A DNA stretch of 64,000 nucleotides from Oreohelix idahoensis (GCA_024509875.1 JAMPIV010022911.1:1-64000); one strand, 5' to 3'; positions 1 through 11,021 are shown, counted from the stretch's first letter. The notes: generated by a model not told the origin, from the letters alone. Numbers and translations are program-made.

Positions 1-113
1 GTAACTCAATAATGACTTTCCCTTAAGCACTAAAAAATTACCTATGTTAATATTGTAAGATATCAAAGACTGCACGTAACACGGATCTGCTGCTCCAAAG
101 ATTTGACAAAACA

Positions 114-1169
114 ATGGAAAAGAAGGAGGCCAGAGCTGTGATAATATTTCTGATCTTTCAGGGAAAAACACCTACAGAAATACACAGGGAGATGGAACCA
201 GTGTTTCGTGATTCTTGTCCTTCATATACTTCGGTAAAAAACTGGTGTCAACAGTTTAAGTGCGGCCGCTCAAATGTTGCTGATCTGCCAGATCTGGTAG
301 ACCAGCCTCAGAGTGCAACGATGAAAATGCAACAAGAGTGAAGAAAATCATTGACCAGGATCGAAAAATGACAATTGTGGAGATAGCTTAGTAGAGTAAA
401 ACTAAGAAAGAAAGAACAGTTTATAGAATATTACACAACAGACTGAAACATGAGAAAAGTGTGCAACGCTGGGTTCCGCAACTTTGACACGTGAACAGAA
501 GCAAACGAGGGTAAACTGCTGTCAACAGTTGCTCAAAAAGTGTCTGTGAAAAAAAAAAATTTTGGAGACCATGGTGACAGGAGATGAGACTTGGTTACAC
601 CATTATGACCCCGAATCCAAAATTGCCAGCATGCAATGGAAAACCCCAGGCTCCCCAACACCTGTCAAGCCGAGGGCGCAGAAATCTGCAGGAAAAGTGA
701 TGCTGACTGTTTTTAGGACGGCAAAGGTGTCCCTTTTGAAAAATTTTTCTGCCTCGTGCAACACAGTTAATGGACAGTACTATGCAGATCTTCTCACAAA
801 ACTAAGAAAGGTTGTGACCAGGAAACGAGGGATAACGCGCACTCAAAATCTTCTTTTTGCTTCAAGACAACGCGCCCTCTCGAAAAGCACGGCTTGTGCA
901 GCTAGCAGGCAACGATTTGAATATTGAAATTCCTCCTCCACACCCACCATATTCTCCAGATTTAGCTCCATCAGAATTTTTTTCTATTCCCAAATCTTAA
1001 AAAACAGCTAAAAGGAAATCATTTTTGACAGCGATGAAGAGGTTATACTGGCATGTGATGACTGGTTTAGTTTGAAAAATAGGGTTTTCTACTCCCAAGG
1101 TCTTTTCAAGGTCAACCAGAGATGCAGAAGTGTGTCAATTCAGACGGTGGCTATATTGAAAAGGAATAA
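114..1169 (+). pseudogene. Decayed mariner-like transposase
   Basis: Remnant of a Tc1/mariner DNA transposase, the enzyme that cuts and pastes its own element. The first open part (114-341) has the N-terminal helix-turn-helix with the mariner-type pattern KNWCQQF. A later part (562-927) starts the catalytic domain with VTGDETWLHHYDPESK, carrying the first catalytic Asp. In another frame after about 855 comes QDNAPS (second Asp), then YSPDLAPSEFF, and the usual mariner ending GGYIEKE before a TAA at 1167-1169. Several stops and frame changes (TGA near 339, TAG TAG near 390, a shift near 855, a stop near 1000) make it non-functional. The third catalytic position reads Glu rather than the Asp usual in DD34D mariners. 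I did not find matching terminal inverted repeats. Family assignment is firm; subfamily is not. Confidence 0.88.
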
Positions 1170-1240
1170 CACTATACAAAATTTCAGCTCTCTGTGACAT
1201 GTCCTTCCTGTCACCCAAGACTTATGTCAATCCCCTTGTG

Positions 1241-1246
1241 TATATA

Positions 1247-1326
<80 letters not shown>
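1241..1326. repeat. (TA)n microsatellite
   Basis: Almost pure TA dinucleotide tract directly between the mariner remnant and the LINE fragment. Confidence 0.97.
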
Positions 1327-1329
<3 letters not shown>

Positions 1330-1330
1330 T

Positions 1331-1859
1331 TCATAACCCTCCACTCCCAAAGGAGCATAGGCCTTCAACAAATACATGCCAAGTCCTCCTGTCACGTGCC
1401 ATCATCTCAAGTTCTTTCCATGTTCTCCTCATCATTTTCCCCTCTGTTTCCAGCTCTCTTCTCCATGTGCTTCTTGGTCTACCTCTGCCTCTCTTGCCCT
1501 GGGGGTTCCAGAACAAGGACCTTCTTGTCTACCCCCTTCCACTTTGTTTCACACAGTCCCAGAACCTCGATTTTATATTCCCTTTCTTCTGTTGCTATCT
1601 GTGCCATTTTTTCTTTTTCGTTAAATGTCCGAACATTCCAGGTGCCAAATCTGGAAGTTCTCCTAGAAGAAAGAAGGTTAGTCAGTAACACAGACTCCTT
1701 TCGGATTTCTCTGTGTTGCATCATACGCCTCCCTGCGAGAGGACCTTCCCCTGTCTTGGACGGCTGTGTTTTATTTTCCGTAGTTGACTTGTCCATGTTT
1801 GTTGCCGTCTTTTGTGGTTTAAATTTTTTACAAGATGGTGTAACCAGTCCCATGTCCAA
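1331..1859 (-). pseudogene. Internally deleted RTE-like LINE (5' part fused to 3' tail)
   Basis: On the minus strand, 1859 to about 1515 reads as the start of an APE-type endonuclease ORF: GTWNVRTFNEKEKMAQIATE, then IEVLGLCETKWKG. This style is shared by RTE-like and CFDP2-related LINE endonucleases. Within the next few bases the frame changes to a LINE C-terminal tail at 1516-1331, with GKRGRGRPRSTWRRELE and DRRTWHVFVEGLCS. The rest of the endonuclease and the whole reverse transcriptase are missing, so the two ends were joined by a deletion near 1500-1518. Both sides of the join read as a VL(V/F)W/EP-like segment, which suggests microhomology. A related tail occurs at 22600-22780 and 31768-31948. 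The element cannot move by itself. Confidence 0.8.
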
Positions 1860-1946
1860 CCCTCCTTAGTCGCTTTCTACGACATGCTTGGCAGGGAACA
1901 GTGTTTCTATTCTTTGCTCCCCTTACGGGCCCTGGTAACACACGGG

Positions 1947-1947
<1 letters not shown>

Positions 1948-2022
<75 letters not shown>
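1948..2022. repeat. (TA)n microsatellite
   Basis: Pure AT/TA tract about 40 bp upstream of the insertion point of the large LTR element. Its presence makes open frames here (runs of Ile-Tyr) meaningless. Confidence 0.97.
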
Positions 2023-2025
<3 letters not shown>

Positions 2026-2057
2026 GATTGGCAAAACCTTTTAAGATTTGTTCTTTA

Positions 2058-2062
2058 TATAT
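2058..2062. repeat. Target-site duplication TATAT (left copy)
   Basis: TATAT precedes the LTR at 2063 and recurs at 11022-11026 after the other LTR. Because the site is AT-rich the match alone is weak, but it sits exactly at both LTR edges. Confidence 0.85.
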
Positions 2063-4883
2063 TGTCACGAAATGGATTTATGACTAGAGACTGTCTACAT
2101 ATAGTGACAAGACAATAGTAAGAAGAAAGACTGAAATGATAGATTCCGATAGAAATATAGTGCAAAATGTGAAAGTTGAGACCATTGGCTCCGAGGTTGA
2201 GAACCGAGGTTGATTCTTTCCTCGCCACTTCGGACGTTTAAATTGCTATGGCCTCGAACCACCTCTAACTACCCTATGGGGATAAGGTTCAAGTATGATT
2301 CACATACACCACAATACAGACAACATCTAGCTACTGTACTTAAAGGAAATGACTGATGCCAGCTACAATTTGTACAAGTTTATTATACACCTATAAACAA
2401 ACTCATATACATGTCAAATACATAAAGTGCGAGGATGCACACCTGAAACAAAATCAAGCACAGTTAAAAATGCATCAACCCCAACCCGTCTCCCACAATT
2501 GCAACCTGTATGGAGAAAAAAGGTAAGGTTAGCTGAAATGAACTACACTGCGCGTGATGTCGCCTACACTCCAAACTAGCTGTCCTAAATTCTAACTCTA
2601 ACTCTAAGTCCACTGATAGCTGGAACGACTACGAAATGTCTACACAATCTCTGCACAGACTTCGGTTCTACACAGCCTATCCTGGAATCTCCTGAACACA
2701 ACTAACTGCACCTCTAAACTTCAGCAGCGGTTCTCTCCTATGATTCACCAAAACTATCAGTTCTGCCTATCTGTGCTGACTTCAGTAGAGAGAATGTTTA
2801 CCCTCTCTCTCTCCACTAACTCTGGAATTGATGACTAAGGTTTAACAGAACCCCACTTGATTCTGGACTGGAACTGTAGCTGACTTCTCCTAACACCTCT
2901 GAGGTTACCTGCCCGATTACCTATGACTGCGCGATGGGGCTATCGGCTTTATTATGGCCGTGAAGAAGCGAACATAAAATTACCACAACGCTGGCAGCAC
3001 GCCAAATCTGCATGTGTAACCGACCGAGCGTCAGAACTCAGGATTTATCCACAAAAATCCTATTCGCTGGAAAATGTCTTCCCCTGGCTGGGAAAACGTA
3101 TTTTCTTCCTCTCCTTCCACCACTGGCAATTCATGTGCGACTTAGCTTGTCGGCGAATGCCACAACTTCGCCGTGGGAGAAATTTTTGTGGTATCAAAAA
3201 TTCTGCTCTTCCCCACAAAAAACCGGTACCTGCTGTTCAGACGAAACAAAACAACAGCTAAACAAAACGTAATAAATCTATTTCTAATAACACCACCTCC
3301 CTGACTCTTCAACACGTTATGCACCTCCATACAAAAAATCATGCCAACACCGTCCGCTCCTCTCCTGTTCCCTTCTCTACCTGAGCCTACAAAGTAAACA
3401 TTGGCTAACCCAGATCGCTTGTTCTGCCTGACTAACTCCGAGCAACAACAATATTTTCACTGGCCCGTCTGGGCAGACGTACTGTGGCCTACTTCTTACG
3501 CTGACACTAATGCCGTAATGATTAATACAAAATAAAACTAGCCCTCTCTAGGAATTCCTAACATTCCCGTCAGTATGATTAATCACCTCAAAATTGAAAT
3601 AAAATATTATTCCCTTAACATAATTAAATTTCATCTCCATCATCTGAATACACAGAATAACAATGCACAATCAATAACATATAACCCTGTTTACGCTAGC
3701 ATCTACATGCCGTCAAAAGTTATACATAATGGTTATCAATTAAATCTCAGTAGTTACAAACACGTGGTTACAATTTTATGACCACGTGCTTCTCTCCCCC
3801 TCGTCCCTCTGAACATCGTATCAATAAATAACCGTAACCAACGCGCCCACGTGCTTTACAAATTCCACCTCTTCTCCCCTCGTCCACCTATAGAAGTGTA
3901 CTATAATATAATACTTGCAGCATTACATTCTCAATAAAATCACAAATACACAGACTCCCGTTATTCTGTAAATAAATATGATTCGAGATGCGAGTTTCTC
4001 TCCCGACCGACTTTGCAATAATACAAAGCGGTGATATCTCAACTTTTAAACCCTGCCGCTATTCCTGCAATAAGGAAGTAAATGGACCTCTTAAGTTTCT
4101 CAAGTCTATCACAAAGATCGTATTTGATGGCTCTGGCTTTAAGAATTAACATTAAACTTAAACTGCCCAAAGAAACTTAAATGATTGGCCTAGGCCTAGA
4201 AAAATTAAATAAAGTCCTCACACAAAAATTCATGCTTACCAAATCTCGAATGTCCTACTGATGGCAATCGACTTGACTCTGGCAACCGGCTTGGCAATTT
4301 TTCATTAAAAGAGAAAGAGGCTATGAAATATAGGCCTTTTTATAATCAAGACCCCCACGCGCCGACTTCATGACGTCATATGCGCGGCGTGGTTCTAAAG
4401 CCAATGGGAGCTCTGCATTTCAACTGCAGTTAGCTCTCAGCCAATCAGAACCTTAGATCATGCTGATGCAACGTACATGAGTTTTTGACAAAGAAACGGG
4501 ATTAAGCCTAGCCCTCTAGTGGCAATGAAACAAAATTGGCCAAAATATATATATATATAAAATCCCGAAAAATGTGTCTAGCTGCATGCCTATCTTTAAA
4601 AAAAGACAATCTGGTGCCAATCCTGATCTAGCATCTATAATCTTTCTTCTAGAAAAATACTGTCTAATTCCCTACACCCCCATTCTAAACACATAAAGAA
4701 GAACCATAAAGCAGATGAGATCAAACTCCCTCGTGATCTCATCTTGAAAAAACGTAAATAATAGAAGGAGAAGAAACATGGAGAAGGATTACCTGTAATC
4801 CCTCCTAAAAATATAGTGAACAAATTGCAAGGAGAAAAAGACATGGGCCATTTGAAAGACAGAATCTCAGTACTTTCGTCACA
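2063..4883 (-). repeat. 3' LTR (in element orientation) of the Gag-only element
   Basis: 2,821-bp terminal repeat beginning TG and ending CA, nearly identical to 8202-11021. The element is transcribed on the minus strand, so this copy is the downstream LTR. Small ORFs inside it (for example 2923-3261) are present in both LTRs with the same frame but show no known domain; I treat them as chance. At nearly 3 kb it is far longer than most Gypsy LTRs. Confidence 0.95.
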
Positions 4884-4900
4884 TCACTCCCCCCTTCGAA
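4884..4900 (-). other. Polypurine tract next to the 3' LTR
   Basis: Read on the minus strand this is TTCGAAGGGGGGAGTGA followed directly by the LTR's TGTGACG. A G-rich tract here is the usual primer site for plus-strand DNA synthesis and fixes the element's orientation. The Gmr1-like element at 58486-58503 has a closely similar TTCGAGGGG tract. Confidence 0.85.
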
Positions 4901-4937
4901 GATTGAGCAACGATCTCATTACTGAAATCTCTGTGTT

Positions 4938-7619
4938 TCACACTGGCCCATTTTCCTGTCTACCAAGCTGTCTGTGAGCCCTTCCTCCTTTGCGTTTGCT
5001 CCTTCTTCCTCTCCTAGAATGAGCTCCTATGCTCCGTTGGGAGAGTTGATCTCTCTTCAGACCTGTGCCGTCTAATGGCAGGTCTGAACTTTCCCTTGCT
5101 ATGACCGTCAAAAGGCTGTCCTGGTCATCTGATGTGACCGGCGGGCGCTGTGGCGATCTGGCGATGGCGACTTCCTCGCTGCGCGTCAGCAGGTTTGTGA
5201 ACGCTGGTACAGTGCGAGAACGATGCAACGTCTCGGGTTCCTCTGGTGTAGAGCCTCCGATTTCTTGCTGGGTGTCTATTGGATCACGATCGACCTCAAT
5301 AGCTTCTACCTTTGAAGAAAGGTAGGTAAGATCTGCCCCTGGCAGTGGTTCTGGACTCGCTCTTCCCTTACCAACATGAAGCGGGACAAAGCTCTCCAAA
5401 ATAGCTCCTTGCAAATGCGTAAGGTCGCTTTTCTCACTCTTTTCTGGCCTGAAAAGTTGGTGAGATGAAACTGTAGACCACGGGAGCTCTCCGTCTAACA
5501 CCCTGGTTCTACCTTCAACCTTGCCCTTCCCTGTGAGAGTTACTGGCGTCAGTTGGAATGTGTCCTGCAGTGACACTTGACGGTTTAAGATCCCGTTAGA
5601 TCGCGGAGAATCTGAGATAAAGCTCTCAGTGACTGGTTCCAATGTTCCGTGAAACGAATTGGAAAAGATAGCCAATTTTTCAGGCTGCTCGTTACAAGAG
5701 TCGTTTCCTGTAAACGAGATACGAGAGTTGTGGGGCCCATCTCCGTTTATAGGCAAACGGATACTCAGATCACTGTCCTCCTCCGTTTGAGTAAAGTGCT
5801 GGTCGGATGGGGCTCCAGGGCTGGTTGGAACTATATGCTCGCTCAGACCACTATCTTGTGCCCTATGAAGATGGCGCTGGTCGTTGACATATGTAATACC
5901 TCTCTTGTCAGTATGTCTCTCATTTGAGGAAGCTAATACCATCGGGAGCCTTATTCCCGACAACAAAGAGTGTACTTCCGGAATCAGAGGCGTCGTCACC
6001 ACTGTTTGGCCGCTTGGCTGAACAGGGCTGGCGGGCGAATTTGCCTCTGCAATTAACATATCACTGTCGTCAGAGGCGTTGCATCTCTCCTTGGCACGAC
6101 AGCTATGTTTGAGCTCGCTCGGGGCTCCGTGAATTAGGGGTTCTCCTTTTTCACTTATCTGGCCTGCAGTAGGCCCCCTTGCATCAGCAAAGATCGGTGT
6201 GGTCGGGTTCCCCAAAACTAAATATGGGTTGCCGAGAATGAAGTCATAGGCGGGCTGTGCCATCACAGTTGCCTTGATCGTGCCAGACACAAACTTACAT
6301 TTCACCTCAATATTGGCGACCGGAAAGCACTGTGAGGTCCCTTTCCTTAAAACTCCTCCAATATTCACTTTTTCTCTGGTCATCTGCCAGGGCTTCACCA
6401 GATGTCGGGCGACTATGCTGGGGTATGTAAGCCCGCTGTCAAATAAACATGTTGTCTCAGTCCCGTTCACGTTGGCTGGTCCACTGTTGGAGAACAACTT
6501 CTCTGACGGGAAGGGTTTCCACTTCTTCCCTTGTTTCACCCTCACAGGCCTTAAAAAAGCCACCTGATGAGTGGGTTGTTTGTTTGGGCACCGTGTTGTC
6601 CAATGAGAGGTAGTCCGACAGAACCTACAATATCTCTCATTATCTTCCCGGTTCCTGACGGGTTCATGAGAAGTCGGCCTCTGTGTTCTGTTAGGCGGCT
6701 GGGAGCACATGTTATGACTGGGCGGATGCTCCTTGCGAGACGGCCCTTGTTGTTGGTGAGCTGAAGAGAAAGGCGAATGCGATGAAGATGCTCCTTTGTC
6801 CGGGGCTGGCAGGTCAGGGTGTTTTCTTTTCTGGCCCAGTACTTCGGCCTGGGCCGTCTGGAACCTTTCTGCAAATAGAATTATCTGGTCCAGTTGCTGG
6901 GCGCCCTGCTCCGCCAGGTACTTCCTTAAGTCCGGAGACATGTTGGCCTTTATCTGTTCGCACATGATGAGCTCTTCGAGTCCTTCAAACGATTTAGCCA
7001 AACCCGACAACTCTCTCCAGCGAGTGAGGTAATTCCTCAGCCTCTCCGCGAACTGGAGAAAACTTTCCCCTTTCTCCAGTCGACTTTCCCTAAACATCGT
7101 TTGGCACTTCCGGGGAGTCCATTGGAATCGCTGTAACAGGGCGTTCCGCAGTGCCTCAAAGTTATTCTGGTCATCCACTAGCATCTTGCTATAGACCTCA
7201 TACCCATGTCCTCTTAGAGATTGAGATAATTTGAGACACCAAAGACTATCATCCAGCCCGTATGCCTTTGCCATCCGTTCAAATTTTTCTAAAAATACCT
7301 CAATTTTCTCATTTCCGTTAGGGAAAGAGTCCATCGGAAAATTCATGGCTGCCATCCGTGGCCCTCCGTTTCCTGAGGTGTCTGTCGCCCCTGCTCCGGG
7401 AGAATCTCCGTTAGCCGAACTGCCTTCCGAAGATCGGTACTGCAGTTCCAGTGAACGCAGGGCAAGTTCATGCTGTCTCTCTGCTGCCTTCTGCCTCTCT
7501 TGGGCTTCCCTCTGTGCTATCTTCTCCTGTGCTTCTCTCTGTGCTATCTTCTCCTGTGCTTCTCTCTGTGCTATCTTCTCCTGTGCTTCTCTCTGTGCTA
7601 TCCTCTCCTGTGCTTCCAT
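4938..7619 (-). CDS. Gag with retropepsin-like domain, no polymerase
   Basis: 893 codons from the ATG at 7619, but the frame is open a little further and probably continued from the N-terminal piece ending near 7650. In order: a charged coiled-coil region with nine-residue REAQEKIAQ repeats (about 1-60); a Gag capsid domain with RWRELSGLAKSFEGLEEL (about 90-250); a zinc knuckle CRFCRTTSHWTTRC, spacing C-X2-C-X4-H-X4-C (about residue 330); and an aspartic-protease-like segment with CLFDSGLTYPSIV (about 390) and a flap-side FILGN. The remaining 400 or so residues are low in known motifs, rich in Ser, Pro and acidic residues, and end in a strongly basic tail (RRGRRSKRKGGR). Gag and protease are homologous in layout to the element at 53560-58335. 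No RT or integrase follows before the stop at 4938. Expected role: particle formation for a non-autonomous element. Confidence 0.9.
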   Translation of the reverse strand: MEAQERIAQREAQEKIAQREAQEKIAQREAQEKIAQREAQERQKAAERQHELALRSLELQYRSSEGSSANGDSPGAGATDTSGNGGPRMAAMNFPMDSFPNGNEKIEVFLEKFERMAKAYGLDDSLWCLKLSQSLRGHGYEVYSKMLVDDQNNFEALRNALLQRFQWTPRKCQTMFRESRLEKGESFLQFAERLRNYLTRWRELSGLAKSFEGLEELIMCEQIKANMSPDLRKYLAEQGAQQLDQIILFAERFQTAQAEVLGQKRKHPDLPAPDKGASSSHSPFSSAHQQQGPSRKEHPPSHNMCSQPPNRTQRPTSHEPVRNREDNERYCRFCRTTSHWTTRCPNKQPTHQVAFLRPVRVKQGKKWKPFPSEKLFSNSGPANVNGTETTCLFDSGLTYPSIVARHLVKPWQMTREKVNIGGVLRKGTSQCFPVANIEVKCKFVSGTIKATVMAQPAYDFILGNPYLVLGNPTTPIFADARGPTAGQISEKGEPLIHGAPSELKHSCRAKERCNASDDSDMLIAEANSPASPVQPSGQTVVTTPLIPEVHSLLSGIRLPMVLASSNERHTDKRGITYVNDQRHLHRAQDSGLSEHIVPTSPGAPSDQHFTQTEEDSDLSIRLPINGDGPHNSRISFTGNDSCNEQPEKLAIFSNSFHGTLEPVTESFISDSPRSNGILNRQVSLQDTFQLTPVTLTGKGKVEGRTRVLDGELPWSTVSSHQLFRPEKSEKSDLTHLQGAILESFVPLHVGKGRASPEPLPGADLTYLSSKVEAIEVDRDPIDTQQEIGGSTPEEPETLHRSRTVPAFTNLLTRSEEVAIARSPQRPPVTSDDQDSLLTVIARESSDLPLDGTGLKRDQLSQRSIGAHSRRGRRSKRKGGRAHRQLGRQENGPV
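7505..7618 (-). repeat. 27-bp tandem repeats inside gag
   Basis: About four copies of a 27-bp unit encode the nine-residue REAQEKIAQ repeat at the start of the Gag coiled coil. The unit is a multiple of three, so copy changes keep the frame. Confidence 0.9.
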
Positions 7620-7649
7620 CTCTGCTTTTCTCTCCTCTGCCTGTCGGGC

Positions 7650-7771
7650 CTTCTCTTCTCCGCTTGCCGGTCCTGTTCCCTCATAATGTAAGCCCTAGTC
7701 TCGGCCTCATTCATCCCCATGCTTTTAGCTGCGTCCTTCCATGCAGTAAGTAGCTTGACCAATTCAGCCAT
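7650..7771 (-). pseudogene. N-terminal piece of gag, shifted frame
   Basis: From the ATG at 7771 this reads MAELVKLLTAWKDAAKSMGM, then NEAETRAYIMREQDRQAEK, a helical charged start that joins the coiled coil of the main gag frame. The two frames differ by one base and the change falls near 7640-7660. It could be an inactivating indel or a sequencing error. A programmed shift is less likely because no slippery heptamer stands out. The open frame extends to 7798 only through a non-ATG codon. The leader from the upstream LTR edge (8201) to this ATG is about 430 bp. Confidence 0.7.
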
Positions 7772-8171
7772 CTTACCTGACAAATCAGCAGTACTCACAA
7801 CGAGGGGAAATGATAAAAAAGGAACAAGAAAAATTTACTGTTACCTACTAGGAATATGCTGTCGCAAAAACCCGCACTCAGACTAGCACCAAGTCTGACT
7901 AATAACTACCTGAAAAAAAATTCAAGTTATCCAGCTACCCTAAACCCGAATTCACTTTCCTGTCAAGAAAAAAATTCGATTAGCCATCAATTACCTCTAA
8001 GTCATAAACAACCTTACTACCACTATCATCTATACTAACTGGAACCTGTGGAAAAAAACTTATAGCTGGATCAGTCTTAATATAGCTCAGTCTAGGGGAT
8101 TTTATAAAGAAAATCTATTTTTCAGAACTTCCTACAGAGACAATCTATGAATCTAGAATTGATCCCAACAA

Positions 8172-8201
8172 AGATGATCCCAAGGACGACGCCACCCACT
8201 T
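8172..8201 (-). other. Possible primer-binding region next to the 5' LTR
   Basis: Just inside the upstream LTR, the minus strand reads AGTGGG and then TGGCGTCGTCCTTGGG. A TGG start close to the LTR edge is what a tRNA primer site looks like. I could not match it to a named tRNA, and it is offset six bases from the LTR edge, so this is tentative. Confidence 0.4.
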
Positions 8202-11021
8202 TGTCACGAAATGGATTTATGACTAGAGACTGTCTACATATAGTGACAAGACAATAGTAAGAAGAAAGACTGAAATGATAGATTCCGATAGAAATATAGT
8301 GCAAAATGTGAAAGTTGAGACCATTGGCTCCGAGGTTGAGAACCGAGGTTGATTCTTTCCTCGCCACTTCGGACGTTTAAATTGCTATGGCCTCGAACCA
8401 CCTCTAACTACCCTATGGGGATAAGGTTCAAGTATGATTCACATACACCATAATACAGACAACATCTAGCTACTGTACTTAAAGGAAATGACTGATGCCA
8501 GCTACAATTTGTACAAGTTTATTATACACCTATAAACAAACTCATATACATGTCAAATACATAAAGTGCGAGGATGCACACCTGAAACAAAATCAAGCAC
8601 AGTTAAAAATGCATCAACCCCAACCCGTCTCCCACAATTGCAACCTGTATGGAGAAAGAAGGTAAGGTTAGCTGAAATCAACTACACTGCGCGTGATGTC
8701 GCCTACACTCCAAACTAGCTGTCCTAAATTCTAACTCTAACTCTAAGTCCACTGATAGCTGGAACGACTACGAAATGTCTACACAATCTCTGCACAGACT
8801 TCGGTTCTACACAGCCTATCCTGGAATCTCCTGAACACAACTAACTGCACCTCTAAACTTCAGCAGCGGTCCTCTCCTATGATTCACCAAAACTATCAGT
8901 TCTGCCTATCTGTGCTGACTTCAGTAGAGAGAATGTTTACCCTCTCTCTCTCCACTAACTCTGGAATTGATGACTAAGGTTTAACAGAACCCCACTGAAT
9001 TCTGGACTGGAACTGTAGCTGGCTTCTCCTAACACCTCTGAGGTTACCTGCCCGATTACCTATGACTGGGCGATGGGGCTATCGGCTTTATTATGGCCGT
9101 GAAGAAGCGAACATAAAATTACCACAACGCTGGCAGCATGCCAAATCTGCATGTGTAACCGACCGAGCGTCAGAACTCAGGATTTATCCACAAAAATCCT
9201 ATTCGCTGGAAAATGTCTTCCCCTGGCTGGGAAAACGTATTTTCTTCCTCTCCTTCCACCACTGGAAATTCATGCGCGACTTAGCTTGTCGGCGAATGCC
9301 ACAACTTCGCCGTGGGAGAAATTTTTGTGGTTTCAAAAATTCTGCTCTTCCCCACAAAAAACCGGTACCTGCTGTTCAGACGAAACAAAACAACAGCTAA
9401 ACAAAACGTAATAAATCTATTTCTAATAACACCACCTCCCTGACTCTTCAACACGTTATGCACCTCCATACAAAAAATCATGCCAACACCGTCCGCTCCT
9501 CTCCTGTTCCCTTCTCTACCTGAGCCTACAAAGTAAACATTGGCTAACCCAGATCGCTTGTTCTGCCTGACTAACTCCGAGCAACAACAATATTTTCACT
9601 GGCCCGTCTGGGCAGACGTACTATGGCCTACTTCTTACGCTGACACTAATGCCGTAATGATTAATACAAAATAAAACTAGCCCTCTCTAGGAATTCCTAA
9701 CATTCCCGTCAGTATGATTAATCACCTCAAAATTGAAATAAAATATTATTCCCTTAACATAATTAAATTTCATCTCCATCATCTGAATACACAGAATAAC
9801 AATGCACAATCAATAACATATAACCCTGTTTACGCTAGCATCTACATGCCGTCAAAAGTTATACATAATGGTTATCAATTAAATCTCAGTAGTTACAAAC
9901 ACGTGGTTACAATTTTATGACCACGTGCTTCTCTCCCCCTCGTCCCTCTGAACATCGTATCAATAAATAACCGTAACCAACGCGCCCACGTGCTTTACAA
10001 ATTCCACCTCTTCTCCCCTCGTCCACCTACAGAAGTGTACTATAATATAATACTTGCAGCATTACATTCTCAATAAAATCACAAATACACAGACTCCCGT
10101 CATTCTGTAAATAAATATGATTCGCAGATGCGAGTTTCTCTCCCGACCGACTTTGCAATAATACAAAGCGGTGATATCTCAACTTTTAAACCCTGCCGCT
10201 ATTCCTGCAATAAGGAAGTAAATGGACCTCTTAAGTTTCTCAAGTCTATCACTAAGATCGTATTTGATGGCTCTGGCTTTAAGAATTAACATTAAACTTA
10301 AACTGCCCAAAGAAACTTAAATGATCGGCCTAGGCCTAGAAAAATTAAATAAAGTCCTCACGCAAAAATTCATGCTTACCAAATCTCGAATGTCCTACTG
10401 AAGGCAATCGACTTGACTCTGGCAACCGGCTTGGCAATTTTTCATTAAAAGAGAAAGAGGCTATGAAATATAGGCCTTTTTATAATCAAGACCCCCACGC
10501 GCCGACTTCATGACGTCATATGCGCGGCGTGGTTCTAAAGCCAATGGGAGCTCTGCATTTCAACTGCAGTTAGCTCTCAGCCAATCAGAACCTTAGATCA
10601 TGCTGATGCAACGTACATGAGTGTTTGACAAAGAAACGGGATTAAGCCTAGCCCTCTAGTGGCAATGAAACAAAATTGGCCAAAATATATATATATAAAA
10701 TCCCGAAAAATGTGTCTAGCTGCATGCCTATCTTTAAAAAAAGACAATCTGGTGCCAATCCTGATCTAGCATCTATAATCTTTCTTCTAGAAAAATACTG
10801 TCTAATTCCCTACACCCCCATTCTAAACACATAAAGAAGAACCATAATGCAGATGAGATCAAACTCCCTCGTGATCTCATCTTGAAAAAACGTAAATAAT
10901 AGAAGGAGAAGAAACATGGAGAAGGATTACCTGTAATCCCTCCTAAAAATATAGTGAACAAATTGCAAGGAGAAAAAGACATGGGCCATTTGAAAGACAG
11001 AATCTCAGTACTTTCGTCACA
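8202..11021 (-). repeat. 5' LTR (in element orientation) of the Gag-only element
   Basis: 2,820-bp partner of 2063-4883, same TG...CA ends, differing by scattered substitutions and short indels. It should carry the promoter, which I could not place with confidence; a short (TA) stretch lies near 10684-10697. Confidence 0.95.

Larger units (their letters stand above)
2063..11021 (-). mobile_element. Complete LTR retrotransposon with 2.8-kb LTRs, Gag-protease only
   Basis: The element is bounded by two long direct repeats (2063-4883 and 8202-11021) that start TGTCACGAAATGG and end CTTTCGTCACA. The same 5-bp sequence TATAT flanks both ends (2058-2062 and 11022-11026), as expected for an integrase-made target duplication. 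A G-rich polypurine tract lies inside the LTR at 4884-4900 on the minus strand, and the only long ORF is also minus, so the element reads right to left. The internal region is only 3,318 bp and encodes a Gag with a CCHC knuckle and an aspartic-protease-like DSG motif. No reverse transcriptase, RNase H or integrase is present, so the element must depend on a partner's enzymes. Its Gag and protease resemble those of the Gmr1-like Gypsy element at 51437-59055. LTR differences look few (roughly 1% by eye). Confidence 0.93.

Noticed and set aside
1241..2022. Ile-Tyr repeat proteins across the TA tracts
   Set aside because: Pure dinucleotide repeats; no coding meaning.
2923..3261. 112-codon ORF present in both 2.8-kb LTRs (also 9062-9400)
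   Set aside because: The duplication is explained by the LTRs themselves; the protein has no recognisable domain and lies antisense to the element's transcript.
5065..7753. Plus-strand ORFs opposite gag (for example 7231-7686)
   Set aside because: They are shadows of the minus-strand Gag frame, especially of its 27-bp repeats.
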